Positions 7,388 through 16,498 of a stretch of 64,000 nt of DNA are shown piece by piece. Position 1 is the stretch's first letter, and every line of letters starts with the position of its first letter. The stretch comes from CAZTHM01 sp041946825 (GTDB lineage: Bacteria > Acidobacteriota > Terriglobia > UBA7540), in contig JBHGBD010000003.1 in the NCBI GenBank assembly GCA_041946825.1, positions 310,001 to 374,000 of the forward strand, read 5' to 3'. The position numbers and the translations under genes were made by a program. The notes beneath the pieces were generated by a model. It saw only the letters and a program-made list of their open reading frames with translations, did not search any database and was not told the origin of the DNA.

Positions 7388-7912
7388 GTGATTGTTTCCT
7401 TTTCTGCCTTGGCAGACGGCGGGATTGACACAGTCGAACGTTTCAAGCAGCTCTACGGGAACGTACGAGACTATACCTCAATCCAGCTCCTTACGCTGAA
7501 CGGACAAAAATACATCCTGGCGTTCTGGAACGAAGACAACGATCCGTTGCAGCTCTGGGTGAATATCTTCGCTTACTCTGACGATCAGCTGCATCTCCCA
7601 GTCTACAAGGCCTATTCAGGGGATGTGTCCGAACAGTTGATTGAAGTAGCGCAGTGTAAGTTGACTGACCCTAGAACCGATGATCTCGTTTTCCTATCCA
7701 AGGCCGGACACATCGAGATGATTCGGGTCCTGCACCAAAAAGGTCGTGAACTTCAGCTTGTATTCGAAAACGGCGGTGCTGACGTTACGCTGCCTACAGG
7801 GCAGGGGGAAGTGTGGATAAAGAACAGAACCGGAAAAGAGCTGACAGTCTACAGGTGGGACCGGGGATCGAACAGATTCGTCGAGCGCAAGAGCCTTCCG
7901 ATTGCTTTTTGA
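7388..7912 (+). CDS. putative exported protein, unknown function, island gene
   Basis: A 174-residue frame from GTG 7388. The start MIVSFSALADGGID looks like the end of a signal peptide with an ALA-D cleavage site. The frame stays open upstream to a stop at 7334-7336 and would add a fuller leader (CGCCTGCTC...GCC ACT GCG) but offers only CTG as start, so the 5' end may be damaged. The mature part has alternating beta-type segments, for example YILAFWNEDNDPLQLWVN and ELTVYRWDRGSNRFVERKSL, without a motif I recognise. It lies among RHS remnants and shares their lower G+C; an immunity-type role is possible but unsupported. Confidence 0.5.
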   Translation: MIVSFSALADGGIDTVERFKQLYGNVRDYTSIQLLTLNGQKYILAFWNEDNDPLQLWVNIFAYSDDQLHLPVYKAYSGDVSEQLIEVAQCKLTDPRTDDLVFLSKAGHIEMIRVLHQKGRELQLVFENGGADVTLPTGQGEVWIKNRTGKELTVYRWDRGSNRFVERKSLPIAF

Positions 7913-8526
7913 CGCTATCATGCCCCGGCTTGAGGCGGGTGGCAACGATATCTGAGGACGAGCCCGGTCCTGACTTGTGATGACTTTTTGGACCGCCTCG
8001 GCCGGGTGGCCCACCTCTCAAGCTGCGGGTGCTCCGCGGGTGGCGCATACATCGCGAACTTTGCGATGTGTGCGAAACGGTGGGCGGCTGGCCCAGCATC
8101 GAGGACGAAGGGGTGCCCCCTCCCGATCAACCCCATCCCGACAAAAAGCCTCGGGACAGGTCGGGACAAACTCCTGGCACTTCATGCCAGGGTGGGCATG
8201 GAATTCCCTCACCGCCCGCCGCCCCACCCTTCGCCCCGCCGAAGCAGGGGCCGGCTGGCGCCCCGACCGATCGACTCGGCACCCTCCTCCGACATAAGCT
8301 AACTAGATAAGCTACGTGAAGCCGGAAAACCCCAGGGTGTGGCATTTTGCCCCACCCGGCGCAAGCCCTCAAGATCTCGCCTCGTTTCCGTAAATAGCTT
8401 ATTATCAACATGTTAAGGAATTGACTGCGGACCGGCCGATGAGGATTTTGAGACCAGTGAGACGGATGAGACTCTTCCGCCCGGGCACGGAGAACTCGGC
8501 TCCGCGCGGCCGCGGGCTGCCTTGCT
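7913..8526. other. non-coding stretch with several hairpins, right edge of the island
   Basis: No convincing gene in 600 bases. It contains REP-like hairpin copy 3 (8044-8074), a perfect 7-base inverted repeat cctggca/tgccagg at 8173-8191, and G+C-rich runs with further self-complementarity around 8130-8165 and 8325-8375. Reading frames here are short and Pro/Arg-rich, as expected by chance. Confidence 0.55.
8044..8074. repeat. REP-like hairpin, copy 3 (variant core)
   Basis: Stem cgcatacatcgc (8044-8055) pairs with gcgatgtgtgcg (8063-8074) with one mismatch; the loop gaacttt has 7 bases, the same loop length as copies 2 and 4. Confidence 0.6.
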
Positions 8527-10011
8527 TCAGGGTTCGGGATTCGGCTGGCGGAGCTTTTCGCCGAGGGCCTGTATTCGAGCTTCCACCTGTTTGGCTTCGG
8601 CTTCCCGGTCCGTGGCGCGAAGAAGGCGAGCATAGAATTCAAGCACGTTGAATATCTGGAAGGGAATCTGGGGCCGAGGTTTTTCGAGAATGCGGAGGGC
8701 TTGCTTCAGGACCGCTTCCCCTTCCGCGTCGCGGTCAAGGTCGCAATAACATCGAGCCAGCCCCATCATCCTGGCGGCAACCTCAGGTTCGTCCTCCCCT
8801 TCGGCTCTCTTGGTAATCGCAATGGCCTTCCGGAGAAACGGCAGCGCCCGCTCGAAGTCGCCTTGCGCGCAGATGGATCTTCCCAGACTCTCCAGAATCG
8901 AAGCTCCCATCGGGTAGTCTTGGCCTCCCGTACCTTTGTGGATTTCCAGGGCATCCCGGTAGAGCTTTTCGGCGTCCGCAAACCGTCCTTCGGTCAAGTA
9001 GAGCGCCCCCGAGTTGAGAATGTTCAGTAGCGGATCGATCCCCGCCGCGGCGTCAGGTTTGGTTCTTCCGGGCTTGGCCGCGATGGCGAGGGCTCGCTGA
9101 ACAAATACCTGAGCATCCTCCTCGCGTTTTTGCAGGCGATAGACTCGCACCATTTCTTGATAGTAGAACATGAGGTTTGGACTTCTTCCTCCCGATTGCT
9201 TTTCCTCGATTTCAATCGCGCGCAGGAGCAGGGGCTCGGCTTCGGCAAACCTCCATTTTGCCGCATAGTGCTCGCCCAATCGCCATGCCGCATGCGCCGC
9301 CCTCTCGGCGTTGTCGCCGGAGGTTGAGTTCTGGATCGCGAGCGCTTGCTGGTGGAGCGCCTCGGCCTGATCGTACGTTCCCTGGTTCGTGAACACAGCC
9401 GACAGGTTCTCGAGGTCTCTCGCTATCTCCGCCGGGTTAGATCCAGCACTGCTTTCGTGGACCAGCAGTGATCGGCGGAACATCTCTTCCGCATCCGAGA
9501 ACTTCCGGAGTTCCCGGTAGATTCGCCCAAGCTCATTGACGGTATTGATGGTCTCGGGATTGTCGGGACCCAAAGCGGTCTCGCGGATTTCGAGCACTCT
9601 CTTCACGAGCGGCAGCGCCTGGTCCGGCTTCTCCCGTTGCTCGTAAAGCCACGCCAGGCCCAGCAGGGCCGGGACCAATTCGGGATGAGTTGGTCCCAGT
9701 TGCCCTTCTCGTATTTCCAGGATGCGTCTCTTAAGGGGCTCTTGTGGCGCGGTCATTCCTTGGAGCTGATAAAGCCCCACGAGGGTCTCAAGGCTGGTGA
9801 TTAACCGCGGATCCTCGGCCCCAAATCCTTCCGCTTCCTGGAGAGCTGCCTTGAGGTTTCTTTCAGCTTCGTCGTAGTGGCGGCTTGCGATGGCCTTACG
9901 GCCCGCTTCTATGTTCAGGTCCCATGCAGTTTCTTGAGGGGCCGGGAAAATCGCAGGAGCGGCCAGAATTATGAGTCCGAGCGTAGGACCGAAAAAGGCT
10001 CGACTGCGCAT
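8527..10011 (-). CDS. exported tetratricopeptide-repeat protein
   Basis: A 494-residue protein with a signal peptide (MRSRAFFGPTLGLIILAAPA, processed near APQETA) and about nine TPR units filling the rest. Typical repeats are RHYDEAERNLKAALQEAEGF, GLAWLYEQREKPDQALPLVK and LGRSICAQGDFERALPFLRK. The pattern with a Gly-Pro-x-[HN]-Pro-E spacer (LGPTHPELV, LGPDNPETI) is that of Nephrocystin/kinesin-light-chain-like TPR arrays, which bind other proteins. No enzymatic domain is attached. It probably acts in the periplasm as a scaffold; partners are not evident from neighbours. It borders the accessory island. Confidence 0.8.
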   Translation of the reverse strand: MRSRAFFGPTLGLIILAAPAIFPAPQETAWDLNIEAGRKAIASRHYDEAERNLKAALQEAEGFGAEDPRLITSLETLVGLYQLQGMTAPQEPLKRRILEIREGQLGPTHPELVPALLGLAWLYEQREKPDQALPLVKRVLEIRETALGPDNPETINTVNELGRIYRELRKFSDAEEMFRRSLLVHESSAGSNPAEIARDLENLSAVFTNQGTYDQAEALHQQALAIQNSTSGDNAERAAHAAWRLGEHYAAKWRFAEAEPLLLRAIEIEEKQSGGRSPNLMFYYQEMVRVYRLQKREEDAQVFVQRALAIAAKPGRTKPDAAAGIDPLLNILNSGALYLTEGRFADAEKLYRDALEIHKGTGGQDYPMGASILESLGRSICAQGDFERALPFLRKAIAITKRAEGEDEPEVAARMMGLARCYCDLDRDAEGEAVLKQALRILEKPRPQIPFQIFNVLEFYARLLRATDREAEAKQVEARIQALGEKLRQPNPEP

Positions 10012-10193
10012 CGAAGCGCCTCGAATTACGCTTCACACATTTAACCGCCGAATTCATAGCGCCGCAAGCAGGGTTACGCCGAGCGCGGATCGCCCGCCCT
10101 GTGCAGAGCCCGAAGGCGCTGTGAATCCCGACGCCTGGCGCGATGGATCCGAAGCACGCCGAACGACGGGCCCGTTAGACGGCCGAGGAAAGG

Positions 10194-10484
10194 TCACTGC
10201 TGGGGTGTCGGCGTGGTTTCCTGCTGGCCTGCCTTCGCCCCTTTTTCTGCGCCCTTCTTTTTGGCGTGCTGCTCGTGAGCCTTCCCGTGCTCCTCAGAAG
10301 CAGCGGCTTCCGCCTTGGCGGCGCCCTTCTTTTTGCCTGGTTTTTGGTGTGCTTTTCCGTGCCCTTCGGCAGTGGCGGCTTCGGCCTTCTTGGGCGCGGC
10401 TTGGTCCTTCTCCTTGGCGACCCCTGGAATGGCCAGCGACAACGCCACGGCGATAGCACATACGAAGATGAGGAATCTTTTCAT
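10194..10484 (-). CDS. small exported Lys/Ala-rich protein with internal duplication
   Basis: A 96-residue protein starting MKRFLIFVCAIAVALSLAIP, a clear signal peptide cleaved near GVAKEK. The mature part is very low complexity: a unit AEAATAEGHGKAHQKPGKKKG is followed by a diverged copy AEAAASEEHGKAHEQHAKKKG, then a Gln/Pro-rich tail. I chose ATG 10484 because GGAGG lies 11 bases upstream; ATG 10502 would overlap that site. Composition suggests a basic, disordered, surface or periplasmic protein. No family is recognised. Confidence 0.65.
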   Translation of the reverse strand: MKRFLIFVCAIAVALSLAIPGVAKEKDQAAPKKAEAATAEGHGKAHQKPGKKKGAAKAEAAASEEHGKAHEQHAKKKGAEKGAKAGQQETTPTPQQ

Positions 10485-10674
10485 CGGATTTGGAACCTCC
10501 ATGAAGTCCTTATTGCTTTACGACAGTATGCACCATCCAGGAGAAATATCAATCGGGCTTCAGCGTGGCGATCAGGCCTGAAGCGGAATGGGGCGGCCGG
10601 CGCTGTCAGCTATTCCGGATCGGATTTTTCGGTGGAAAGACGGCGGCGTGTCGATACGCGGATTACGGCCCTTC

Positions 10675-11151
10675 TTAAAACCTCGGGAGAACCGTCGGAG
10701 GATAGAGTTCCATGGAGAGCACCAAAGCGTCTTCCTGAGGATCGCGGTAATAGTCGGCCCGGCGCGAGTGGATCGCAAACCCGATCGAATAGTAAAGGGA
10801 CAGAGCAGGCTTGTTCGAGGCGCGCACTTCGAGAAAGACCCGTTTGGCGCCGGCTTGTAAGAGGCGGTCGCGAGCCGTCTCGAGCAGCGCCTTGCCCACA
10901 CCCTGGTGGCGATGCTCGGGATCCACGGCCATGTTGCGGATTTCTACCTCGTCGATGACGCGGTGGAACGCCGCAAACCCCAGGATCTTCGGTGGGTCCA
11001 TCGTGGGCAATTCCGCGACCAGGATCTTACCTCCGGCGTCGTCCATAAGTCGCTCGTAATCATCCTGGGTCCAGTGGGCCGCTTCCGGGCTCTTTTCCTG
11101 CAAGGTGAAAATCGTGCGCAGGTCATCTTTGTCGGCCAGCCTGATTCGCAT
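10675..11151 (-). CDS. rimI: ribosomal-protein-S18-alanine N-acetyltransferase-type GNAT
   Basis: A 158-residue GNAT acetyltransferase. The acetyl-CoA-binding signature HRHQGVGKALLETARDRLLQ (R..G.G..L) sits near residue 85, preceded by EIRNMAVDPE and followed by VFLEVRASNKPALSLYYSIGF, the RimI-type LEVR..N..A..LY...GF motif. It lies 118 bases downstream of tsaB on the same strand, a common pairing. The substrate (S18 or another N-terminus) is assigned from family only. Confidence 0.88.
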   Translation of the reverse strand: MRIRLADKDDLRTIFTLQEKSPEAAHWTQDDYERLMDDAGGKILVAELPTMDPPKILGFAAFHRVIDEVEIRNMAVDPEHRHQGVGKALLETARDRLLQAGAKRVFLEVRASNKPALSLYYSIGFAIHSRRADYYRDPQEDALVLSMELYPPTVLPRF

Positions 11152-11269
11152 GACTCCTCAGATTCTCTCGTGACTTCCGAGCGAGCGCAGAGTTGCTCAA
11201 CCCCTTCGGGCGGTACCGCGACTTCTGTATGTCCTGCAAGCGACAGGCAACTATGAACGATCAGCCAAT

Positions 11270-11992
11270 TCACCCTTTCCAATGCAACTCAGCATCCGTG
11301 CGGCGAATATAGCAGGCATCGAGTTCCGAGGGCGAAACTGTTTTCCCGGAACTGTGGGCGGCGAGCGCCTGGCGTGTGATCGCCGCGAGCAAGGGCCCCG
11401 AAATGGTCTGCCATTTGATGGGTGGCAAGGCGCTCTGGCGCAGGCCTGCCGCCAATCGGTCGTGCTCTCTGGCCACACAGGTGATGGAAGCGCTCGAACG
11501 GACGAGGGGGGCGAGGGATGCGAAGAGGTCCTCGGGCCTCAGGATTTCTCCATCACCCTCCGCCACGAAGGCATTGTTTCCAGCAGACGATCGCCGGAAA
11601 ACACCGCGATAAATCTCGCTTCTGCGCGCATCGAGGATGGGGACTGCGAGGTTGGTCTCGGGGTGCGCTTCGTCCACCATCGCCTCAAGCACGGAAACTC
11701 CGAACGCCGGCCGCCCAAACGCCCGCGACCACGCCTGGACCGCCGCCAAGCCGACTCGGATGCCGGTGAAAGATCCCGGTCCGTTCGCCACTCCATAGAG
11801 GTCGATATCGGCTAATCCTCGAATGGGCGTACCGCGCTGGCCGGCCGCGGCAATCAGCCGGTCAACCATCTCGAAAAGGGTCACCGAATACCCTTCGGCG
11901 CTTCGGCTCAATTCTTGCGCCAGGCATTCGGCGTCACAAAACAGCGCCGCGCCACCATGCTCGCTTGTGGTATCGATCGCCAGAACCAGCAT
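11270..11992 (-). CDS. tsaB: tRNA threonylcarbamoyladenosine biosynthesis protein TsaB
   Basis: Partner of TsaD in making the t6A37 base of ANN-decoding tRNAs. It has 240 residues. The start MLVLAIDTTSEHGGAALF carries the ASKHA phosphate-1 loop, GPGSFTGIRVGLAAVQAWSR near residue 75 is the diagnostic TsaB motif, and ILDARRSEIYRGVF follows. The rimI gene downstream on the same strand supports the call. The ATG at 11992 matches the family start. Confidence 0.93.
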   Translation of the reverse strand: MLVLAIDTTSEHGGAALFCDAECLAQELSRSAEGYSVTLFEMVDRLIAAAGQRGTPIRGLADIDLYGVANGPGSFTGIRVGLAAVQAWSRAFGRPAFGVSVLEAMVDEAHPETNLAVPILDARRSEIYRGVFRRSSAGNNAFVAEGDGEILRPEDLFASLAPLVRSSASITCVAREHDRLAAGLRQSALPPIKWQTISGPLLAAITRQALAAHSSGKTVSPSELDACYIRRTDAELHWKG

Positions 11993-12086
11993 CCGTGGTC
12001 ATTATACGGTAGGACGCGGTTTCCCGCCCTCGTTGTCGGAGGGGGAGCAAGGGAATTTCCTGGAACTCGCGCCGGTTGTCCACGGC

Positions 12087-12425
12087 TCAGACGTCCCGCA
12101 ATTCCTCCTCGCTCAAGCCGAAGTAATGACCCAGTTCGTGGAGCAGCGTCGCGCGGATTTCGCGCCGGATTTCTTCATCACTCGAGCAAACGGCCTCGAT
12201 GTTCCTCTGATAGAGAAAGATCCGGTCCGGCATGGAAATCTGAAACGTGCTTTTGTCGGTGAGTGGAACTCCATGAAAAAGGCCCAGGAGCAGATCGTCG
12301 CGCCCGGCCTCACGGGGAGGCTTGTCCTCGACGATGATCGCGATATTGGTCAGTTTGCTGCGAAACACTTTGGGCAGCCGCGCCAACGACTGTTCGACCA
12401 GCTTTTCAAACCTCTCGCGTTCCAT
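12087..12425 (-). CDS. small zincin-like metallopeptidase family protein
   Basis: A 112-residue protein from ATG 12425, beginning MERERFEKLVEQSLARLPKV. It contains TLLHELGHYFGLSEEEL near the C-terminus. HELGHYFG fits the HExxHxxG zinc-binding pattern of the small metallopeptidase family (PF06262 type), whose substrates are unknown. Typical members are about this length. An in-frame ATG at 12449 would add eight residues. It lies upstream of tsaB on the same strand and divergent from deoC. Confidence 0.8.
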   Translation of the reverse strand: MERERFEKLVEQSLARLPKVFRSKLTNIAIIVEDKPPREAGRDDLLLGLFHGVPLTDKSTFQISMPDRIFLYQRNIEAVCSSDEEIRREIRATLLHELGHYFGLSEEELRDV

Positions 12426-12581
12426 CGGAAACCTGCGGCGGGGCAGCAAGCGGGCCGCCCGGGCGCGTATGTTACAATAGAATGTTCAACGCTGACATTG
12501 GTCGTACGTGTGGCCAGCCCCGTGGGGAGTTAATCAGGCGGAAACTACTCGGGCCGGGGCTTCCCTGAAGAGCAGAAAACG

Positions 12582-13376
12582 ATGGCGGCAATCATCACAG
12601 CACGGGAAGAGATTGGTGACCTGCTTGAGAAACTTGCGGCGGCATTGGCCCGGGTCTCAGGCGCGGGCGTCGCCATTGCGCCTGAGGAGCGGTTTGAGAC
12701 TCCGGCGCTGCGCAAACTCGCGGGATTCATCGACCACACACTCCTTCGCCCGGAGGCGACGCAGTTCCAGATCGAGCGACTCTGCCACGAAGGGCTGCGG
12801 TTCGGCTTCAGCGCGGTGTATGTGAATCCGGTTTGGGTTCCCCTGGCCTTCAGATTGCTGCATGGATCAGGCGTGAGGGTCGGAACCGTTGCCGGGTTCC
12901 CGCTCGGAGCCTCGACGACGGTGCAAAAGCGGACCGAGGCCTGGACAGCCATCCGCGCCGGAGCGCAGGAAATCGACATGGTGATGAGTATCGGCGCCAT
13001 GAGGTCGCGCGACCTCGACCGCGTCGAATGCGATATTCGAGGCGTTGCCGAGGTCTGCCACGAGGGCGGCGCCACCTTGAAAGCCATCCTGGAGACGGCC
13101 TGCCTCACGGATGACGAAAAGGTTGCCGCGTGTCGTGTGGCCGAAAAAGCGGGCGGGGATTTTGTCAAGACCTCGACGGGTTTTGGGCCTTCGGGCGCGA
13201 CGCCGGCAGACGTTCGGCTGATGCGCGAATCCGTCAGCTCGGCGGTGGGCGTCAAGGCTGCGGGTGGAATCCGCAATCTTGCCGACGCTTTGCGCATGCT
13301 CGATGCCGGCGCGAACCGCCTGGGCACGAGCTCCAGCGTGGCCATCCTGCAAGAAGCCGCGAGTTTACTGGTCTGA
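12582..13376 (+). CDS. deoC: deoxyribose-phosphate aldolase
   Basis: Class I aldolase that splits 2-deoxyribose-5-phosphate into acetaldehyde and glyceraldehyde-3-phosphate, ending deoxynucleoside catabolism. It has 264 residues with an N-terminal extension of about 45 before the conserved IDHTLLRPEAT. The active-site residues are visible: Lys167 in LKAILETACL, Schiff-base Lys196 in FVKTSTGFGPSGAT, and Lys225 in GVKAAGGIRN. The stop is 3 bases before the next gene, so deoC and the SpoIIE phosphatase are probably cotranscribed. Confidence 0.95.
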   Translation: MAAIITAREEIGDLLEKLAAALARVSGAGVAIAPEERFETPALRKLAGFIDHTLLRPEATQFQIERLCHEGLRFGFSAVYVNPVWVPLAFRLLHGSGVRVGTVAGFPLGASTTVQKRTEAWTAIRAGAQEIDMVMSIGAMRSRDLDRVECDIRGVAEVCHEGGATLKAILETACLTDDEKVAACRVAEKAGGDFVKTSTGFGPSGATPADVRLMRESVSSAVGVKAAGGIRNLADALRMLDAGANRLGTSSSVAILQEAASLLV

Positions 13377-13379
13377 ACC

Positions 13380-15134
13380 ATGCACGAAGCTGTCAAACCC
13401 GTTGCGCGTCCGCTCGAATTGACCGAGCTTCTCACTTTGCTCCTCGAAGTGGGCGAACGCATCAACTCCACGCTCGATTTGGACGAGCTGATGGTTCGCA
13501 TCGGGGAAACGGTGAAGCGAATTGTTGATTACGATGTTTTTGCCATTTTTCTACTCAAGGAGAAATCCCAGGAGTTGAGCGTGCGATTCAGCCTCGGCCA
13601 CCCTGAAGATATTGTGACCAACCTGCGGATCAAGGTGGGCGAGGGGATTGTGGGGCGGGCCGCCCAGTTGCGCCGGTCGGTGCGGGTCGGCGACGTTCGC
13701 CGCGATCCCGCTTACATCCAATCGCTGGCGTCGGTGCGGTCCGAGCTGGCGGTCCCCCTGATCGCCAAGAATCGCCTGGTGGGGGTTGTCGATCTGGAAG
13801 CACCGTGGCCGGATTTCTTCACCGAGCAGCACCAGAATCTGCTCGAATTGTTGGCCGGCCGGATTGCCATTTCGATTGAGAACGCCCGGCTCTATCGGCG
13901 GAGCGTGCGCCAGTCGCGCACCCTGCATCTCCTGAATGAGATTAGTCGCGAGATGAGTTCGGTGCTGGTTTTGAACGATTTGCTGCGCAAGATCGGCGCC
14001 CTGACCAAGAGGCTGATCGATTACCACCGATTCAGCATCATGCTTCTGGATGAGCAGACACAGACGTTCAACGCCGTCATCTCCCTTCGTCAGGATGAGC
14101 GCCTTCCCGACAAGTGCAGCGTCCCGGAGGGGCGCGGAGTCGTGGGGGCGGCAGCCCGCGCGCGGCAGACGATTGTCGTTCCGGACGTCGCCAAGGATCC
14201 GCGCTACATCATGACCAACCCCGAAACTCGGTCGGAGATGGCCGTGCCGCTGATCTACCACGATAAGGTGATTGGCGTGGTTGATCTGGAGAGCCCCCAG
14301 CTCGGTTACTTTACCGAAGAGCACGTCCGCATCTTTTCCACCCTGGCGCCGCAAATCGCCGTCGCCATCGAGAACGCCCTGCTCTATGAACGCGTCGTAA
14401 GGAGCGAAGCGCGCATGGAGCGCGACCTCGAACGGGCGCGCGAAATCCAGCTCCACCTGATGCCCGCATTGACTCCGGACATTCCGGGGCTGGAAGTGAG
14501 CGCGCGTTTTCAGCCGGCGCGTGAGCTGGGTGGCGACCTTTACGATTTTCTGAACTACGGGAAAGATCGCCACGTGCTGGCGATCGGCGACGTGAGCGGC
14601 AAGGGCGCGCCGGCGGCGCTCTATGGAGCCATGGCCAGCGGCATTCTGCGCAGCCTCGCGCCACTGCGGTTGCCGGCTCCGGAAATGCTCAAACGGCTAA
14701 ACGTCATGTTGCTCGAACGGCGGATCGAGGGGCATTTCATTACATTGACCTACGGGATTTGGGAACCCAAGGCGATGACCCTGCACTTGGCGAATGCTGG
14801 AATGCCTCTGCCCATCCTCGTTCGGAAAGGACACGCGAAGCCCATCCGTGTGGAGGGGGTTCCCATCGGTTTGCTCGAACACGCCGAGTACCAGGAAACT
14901 GCCGTAACCCTCGAAAAGGGTGACCTGCTTGCGATGTTTTCCGACGGGTTGGTCGAGGCCGCGGATCCCCAGCACGAGGAATTCGGCACTCGCCGCCTGG
15001 AGAAGGTTCTGCGTGAGAACGCTGCCAAACCCCTTGGTGAAATCCTGGAAACGGTTTTTGTCGAGCTGGCGCGCTTTGAGCAGGGCCGCCCGCGACGAGA
15101 CGACCAGACTCTTTTGCTCTTCCGCGTGCGGTAG
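13380..15134 (+). CDS. GAF-GAF-SpoIIE serine/threonine protein phosphatase (RsbU-type)
   Basis: A 584-residue soluble regulator. Two tandem GAF sensor domains (about residues 15-175 and 190-345, each with a LAVPLI or MAVPLI...GVVDLE segment) are followed by a coiled linker RMERDLERAREIQLHLMP and a PPM/SpoIIE phosphatase domain (about 370-584) with GGDLYDF, GDVSGKGAPAALY, MFSDGLVEAAD and the final DDQTLLL metal ligands. RsbU-type enzymes dephosphorylate anti-sigma-factor antagonists in partner-switching. No antagonist or anti-sigma gene is next to it. It follows deoC by 3 bases. A second SpoIIE protein lies at 30523. Confidence 0.9.
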   Translation: MHEAVKPVARPLELTELLTLLLEVGERINSTLDLDELMVRIGETVKRIVDYDVFAIFLLKEKSQELSVRFSLGHPEDIVTNLRIKVGEGIVGRAAQLRRSVRVGDVRRDPAYIQSLASVRSELAVPLIAKNRLVGVVDLEAPWPDFFTEQHQNLLELLAGRIAISIENARLYRRSVRQSRTLHLLNEISREMSSVLVLNDLLRKIGALTKRLIDYHRFSIMLLDEQTQTFNAVISLRQDERLPDKCSVPEGRGVVGAAARARQTIVVPDVAKDPRYIMTNPETRSEMAVPLIYHDKVIGVVDLESPQLGYFTEEHVRIFSTLAPQIAVAIENALLYERVVRSEARMERDLERAREIQLHLMPALTPDIPGLEVSARFQPARELGGDLYDFLNYGKDRHVLAIGDVSGKGAPAALYGAMASGILRSLAPLRLPAPEMLKRLNVMLLERRIEGHFITLTYGIWEPKAMTLHLANAGMPLPILVRKGHAKPIRVEGVPIGLLEHAEYQETAVTLEKGDLLAMFSDGLVEAADPQHEEFGTRRLEKVLRENAAKPLGEILETVFVELARFEQGRPRRDDQTLLLFRVR

Positions 15135-15209
15135 GAAGAATGCGTGACGATCTATTCCTGCGCGTTGCGTTTTTGACCGTTATCCGGCGACTGTTTAGTG
15201 GCAACTTTC

Positions 15210-16454
15210 ATGTCCGCTTTCCATTACCTTTCCGATCGGCTTCACTGTGGCGAAGTCTCACTCCAAACGATCTCCGAGCGCTTTGGAACGCCCACCTACG
15301 TTTATAGCCGGGCCGCCATCCTGGAAAACTACAGAGGGCTCGCGGCGGGGCTCTCGAAATTTCCCAGCCTGATCTGCTATTCCGTCAAGGCTAATTCCAA
15401 TCTCCGCATCCTGCGGATATTGCATGAAGCCGGAGCGGGATTCGATATTGTCTCGGCCGGGGAACTGGCGAGAGTCCTGCGCGTCGGCGCGGATTCTGCA
15501 CGCGTTGTCTTCTCGGGCGTGGGCAAGACCGCCGGCGAGATTGACGCCGGCCTTGCGGCCGACATCCTGATGTTTAACGTGGAATCGGCGGGCGAGTTGG
15601 AGATGGTGGAAGCCCGCGCCCGAGCCTCGGCCAGGCGCGCCAACATCGCCATCCGCATCAATCCCGACGTCGTCGCGGAAACGCATCCCTATATCTCAAC
15701 CGGGCAGATCATTCACAAATTCGGCGTGCTCAAGGAGGAGGCCCTCGGACTCTATCGCCGGGCCGCGTCTTCCGAGTTCCTGAAGGTTCGCGGAGTGGCC
15801 TGTCATATCGGATCGCAAATCCTCGAGGTCGAGCCGTTTTTGAAAGCTCTTGATGAGATCCTGAGCGTGACGGAAGAACTGAACTCCGTGGGCATCACCA
15901 CAGAGTTCCTGGATCTTGGCGGCGGATACGGAATTCGCTACGCGGACGAGCAGCCTCTCGCCCTTGACCTTTTGACCCGTGGCGTCGCCGCGCGGCTCCG
16001 CGGCACGAACTACCGCCTGATCGTTGAGCCGGGCCGCGCCTTGGTGGGCAACGCGGGAGTGCTGCTCTCGCGCGTGCTCTATGTGAAGCGCAACCCGCAA
16101 AAGAATTTTATCGTTGTGGATGCGGGGATGAACGACTTGATGCGCCCGACACTTTACGGCTCATATCACGAGATTGTCCCGGTCGTGAAGCGCCCGGCGG
16201 AAACCCTGACCGCGGATGTGGTCGGACCGCTGTGCGAGTCGGGAGATTTCCTCGCCCAGGACCGCGCACTGCCCGACGTCCAGCCTGGCGACCTGCTTGC
16301 AATTCTGACCGCGGGCGCCTATGGCTATGTGCTGGCCTCCAACTACAACACCCGCCCCCGCCCGGCAGAAGTGATGATCGATGGTGAGCGCGTTGAAGTG
16401 ATTCGCCCCCGCGAACGGCTGGACGACTTGATGGCCGGCGAGTTGATCGAGTAG
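15210..16454 (+). CDS. lysA: diaminopimelate decarboxylase
   Basis: PLP enzyme for the last step of lysine synthesis. It has 414 residues from ATG 15210 (MSAFHYLSDRL, the usual start); a GTG at 15198 would add four. The PLP lysine is in ICYSVKANSNLRIL, the HIGSQI motif follows, then FLDLGGGYGIRY, VEPGRALVGNAGVLL, and the substrate motif GPLCESGDFLAQDR that separates LysA from other group IV decarboxylases. GAYGYVLASNYN closes the active site of the partner subunit. The stop codon runs straight into a heptad repeat. Confidence 0.95.
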   Translation: MSAFHYLSDRLHCGEVSLQTISERFGTPTYVYSRAAILENYRGLAAGLSKFPSLICYSVKANSNLRILRILHEAGAGFDIVSAGELARVLRVGADSARVVFSGVGKTAGEIDAGLAADILMFNVESAGELEMVEARARASARRANIAIRINPDVVAETHPYISTGQIIHKFGVLKEEALGLYRRAASSEFLKVRGVACHIGSQILEVEPFLKALDEILSVTEELNSVGITTEFLDLGGGYGIRYADEQPLALDLLTRGVAARLRGTNYRLIVEPGRALVGNAGVLLSRVLYVKRNPQKNFIVVDAGMNDLMRPTLYGSYHEIVPVVKRPAETLTADVVGPLCESGDFLAQDRALPDVQPGDLLAILTAGAYGYVLASNYNTRPRPAEVMIDGERVEVIRPRERLDDLMAGELIE

Positions 16455-16495
16455 GCAGATGGCAGAGAGCGGCAGGCAGGAGGCAGCGAAAAGGG
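16454..16495. repeat. heptad repeat after lysA
   Basis: Six 7-base units: ggcagat, ggcagag, agcggca, ggcagga, ggcagcg, aaaaggg. The array starts at the last base of the lysA stop codon and leads into the HNH gene. Confidence 0.65.
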
Positions 16496-16498
16496 GCT

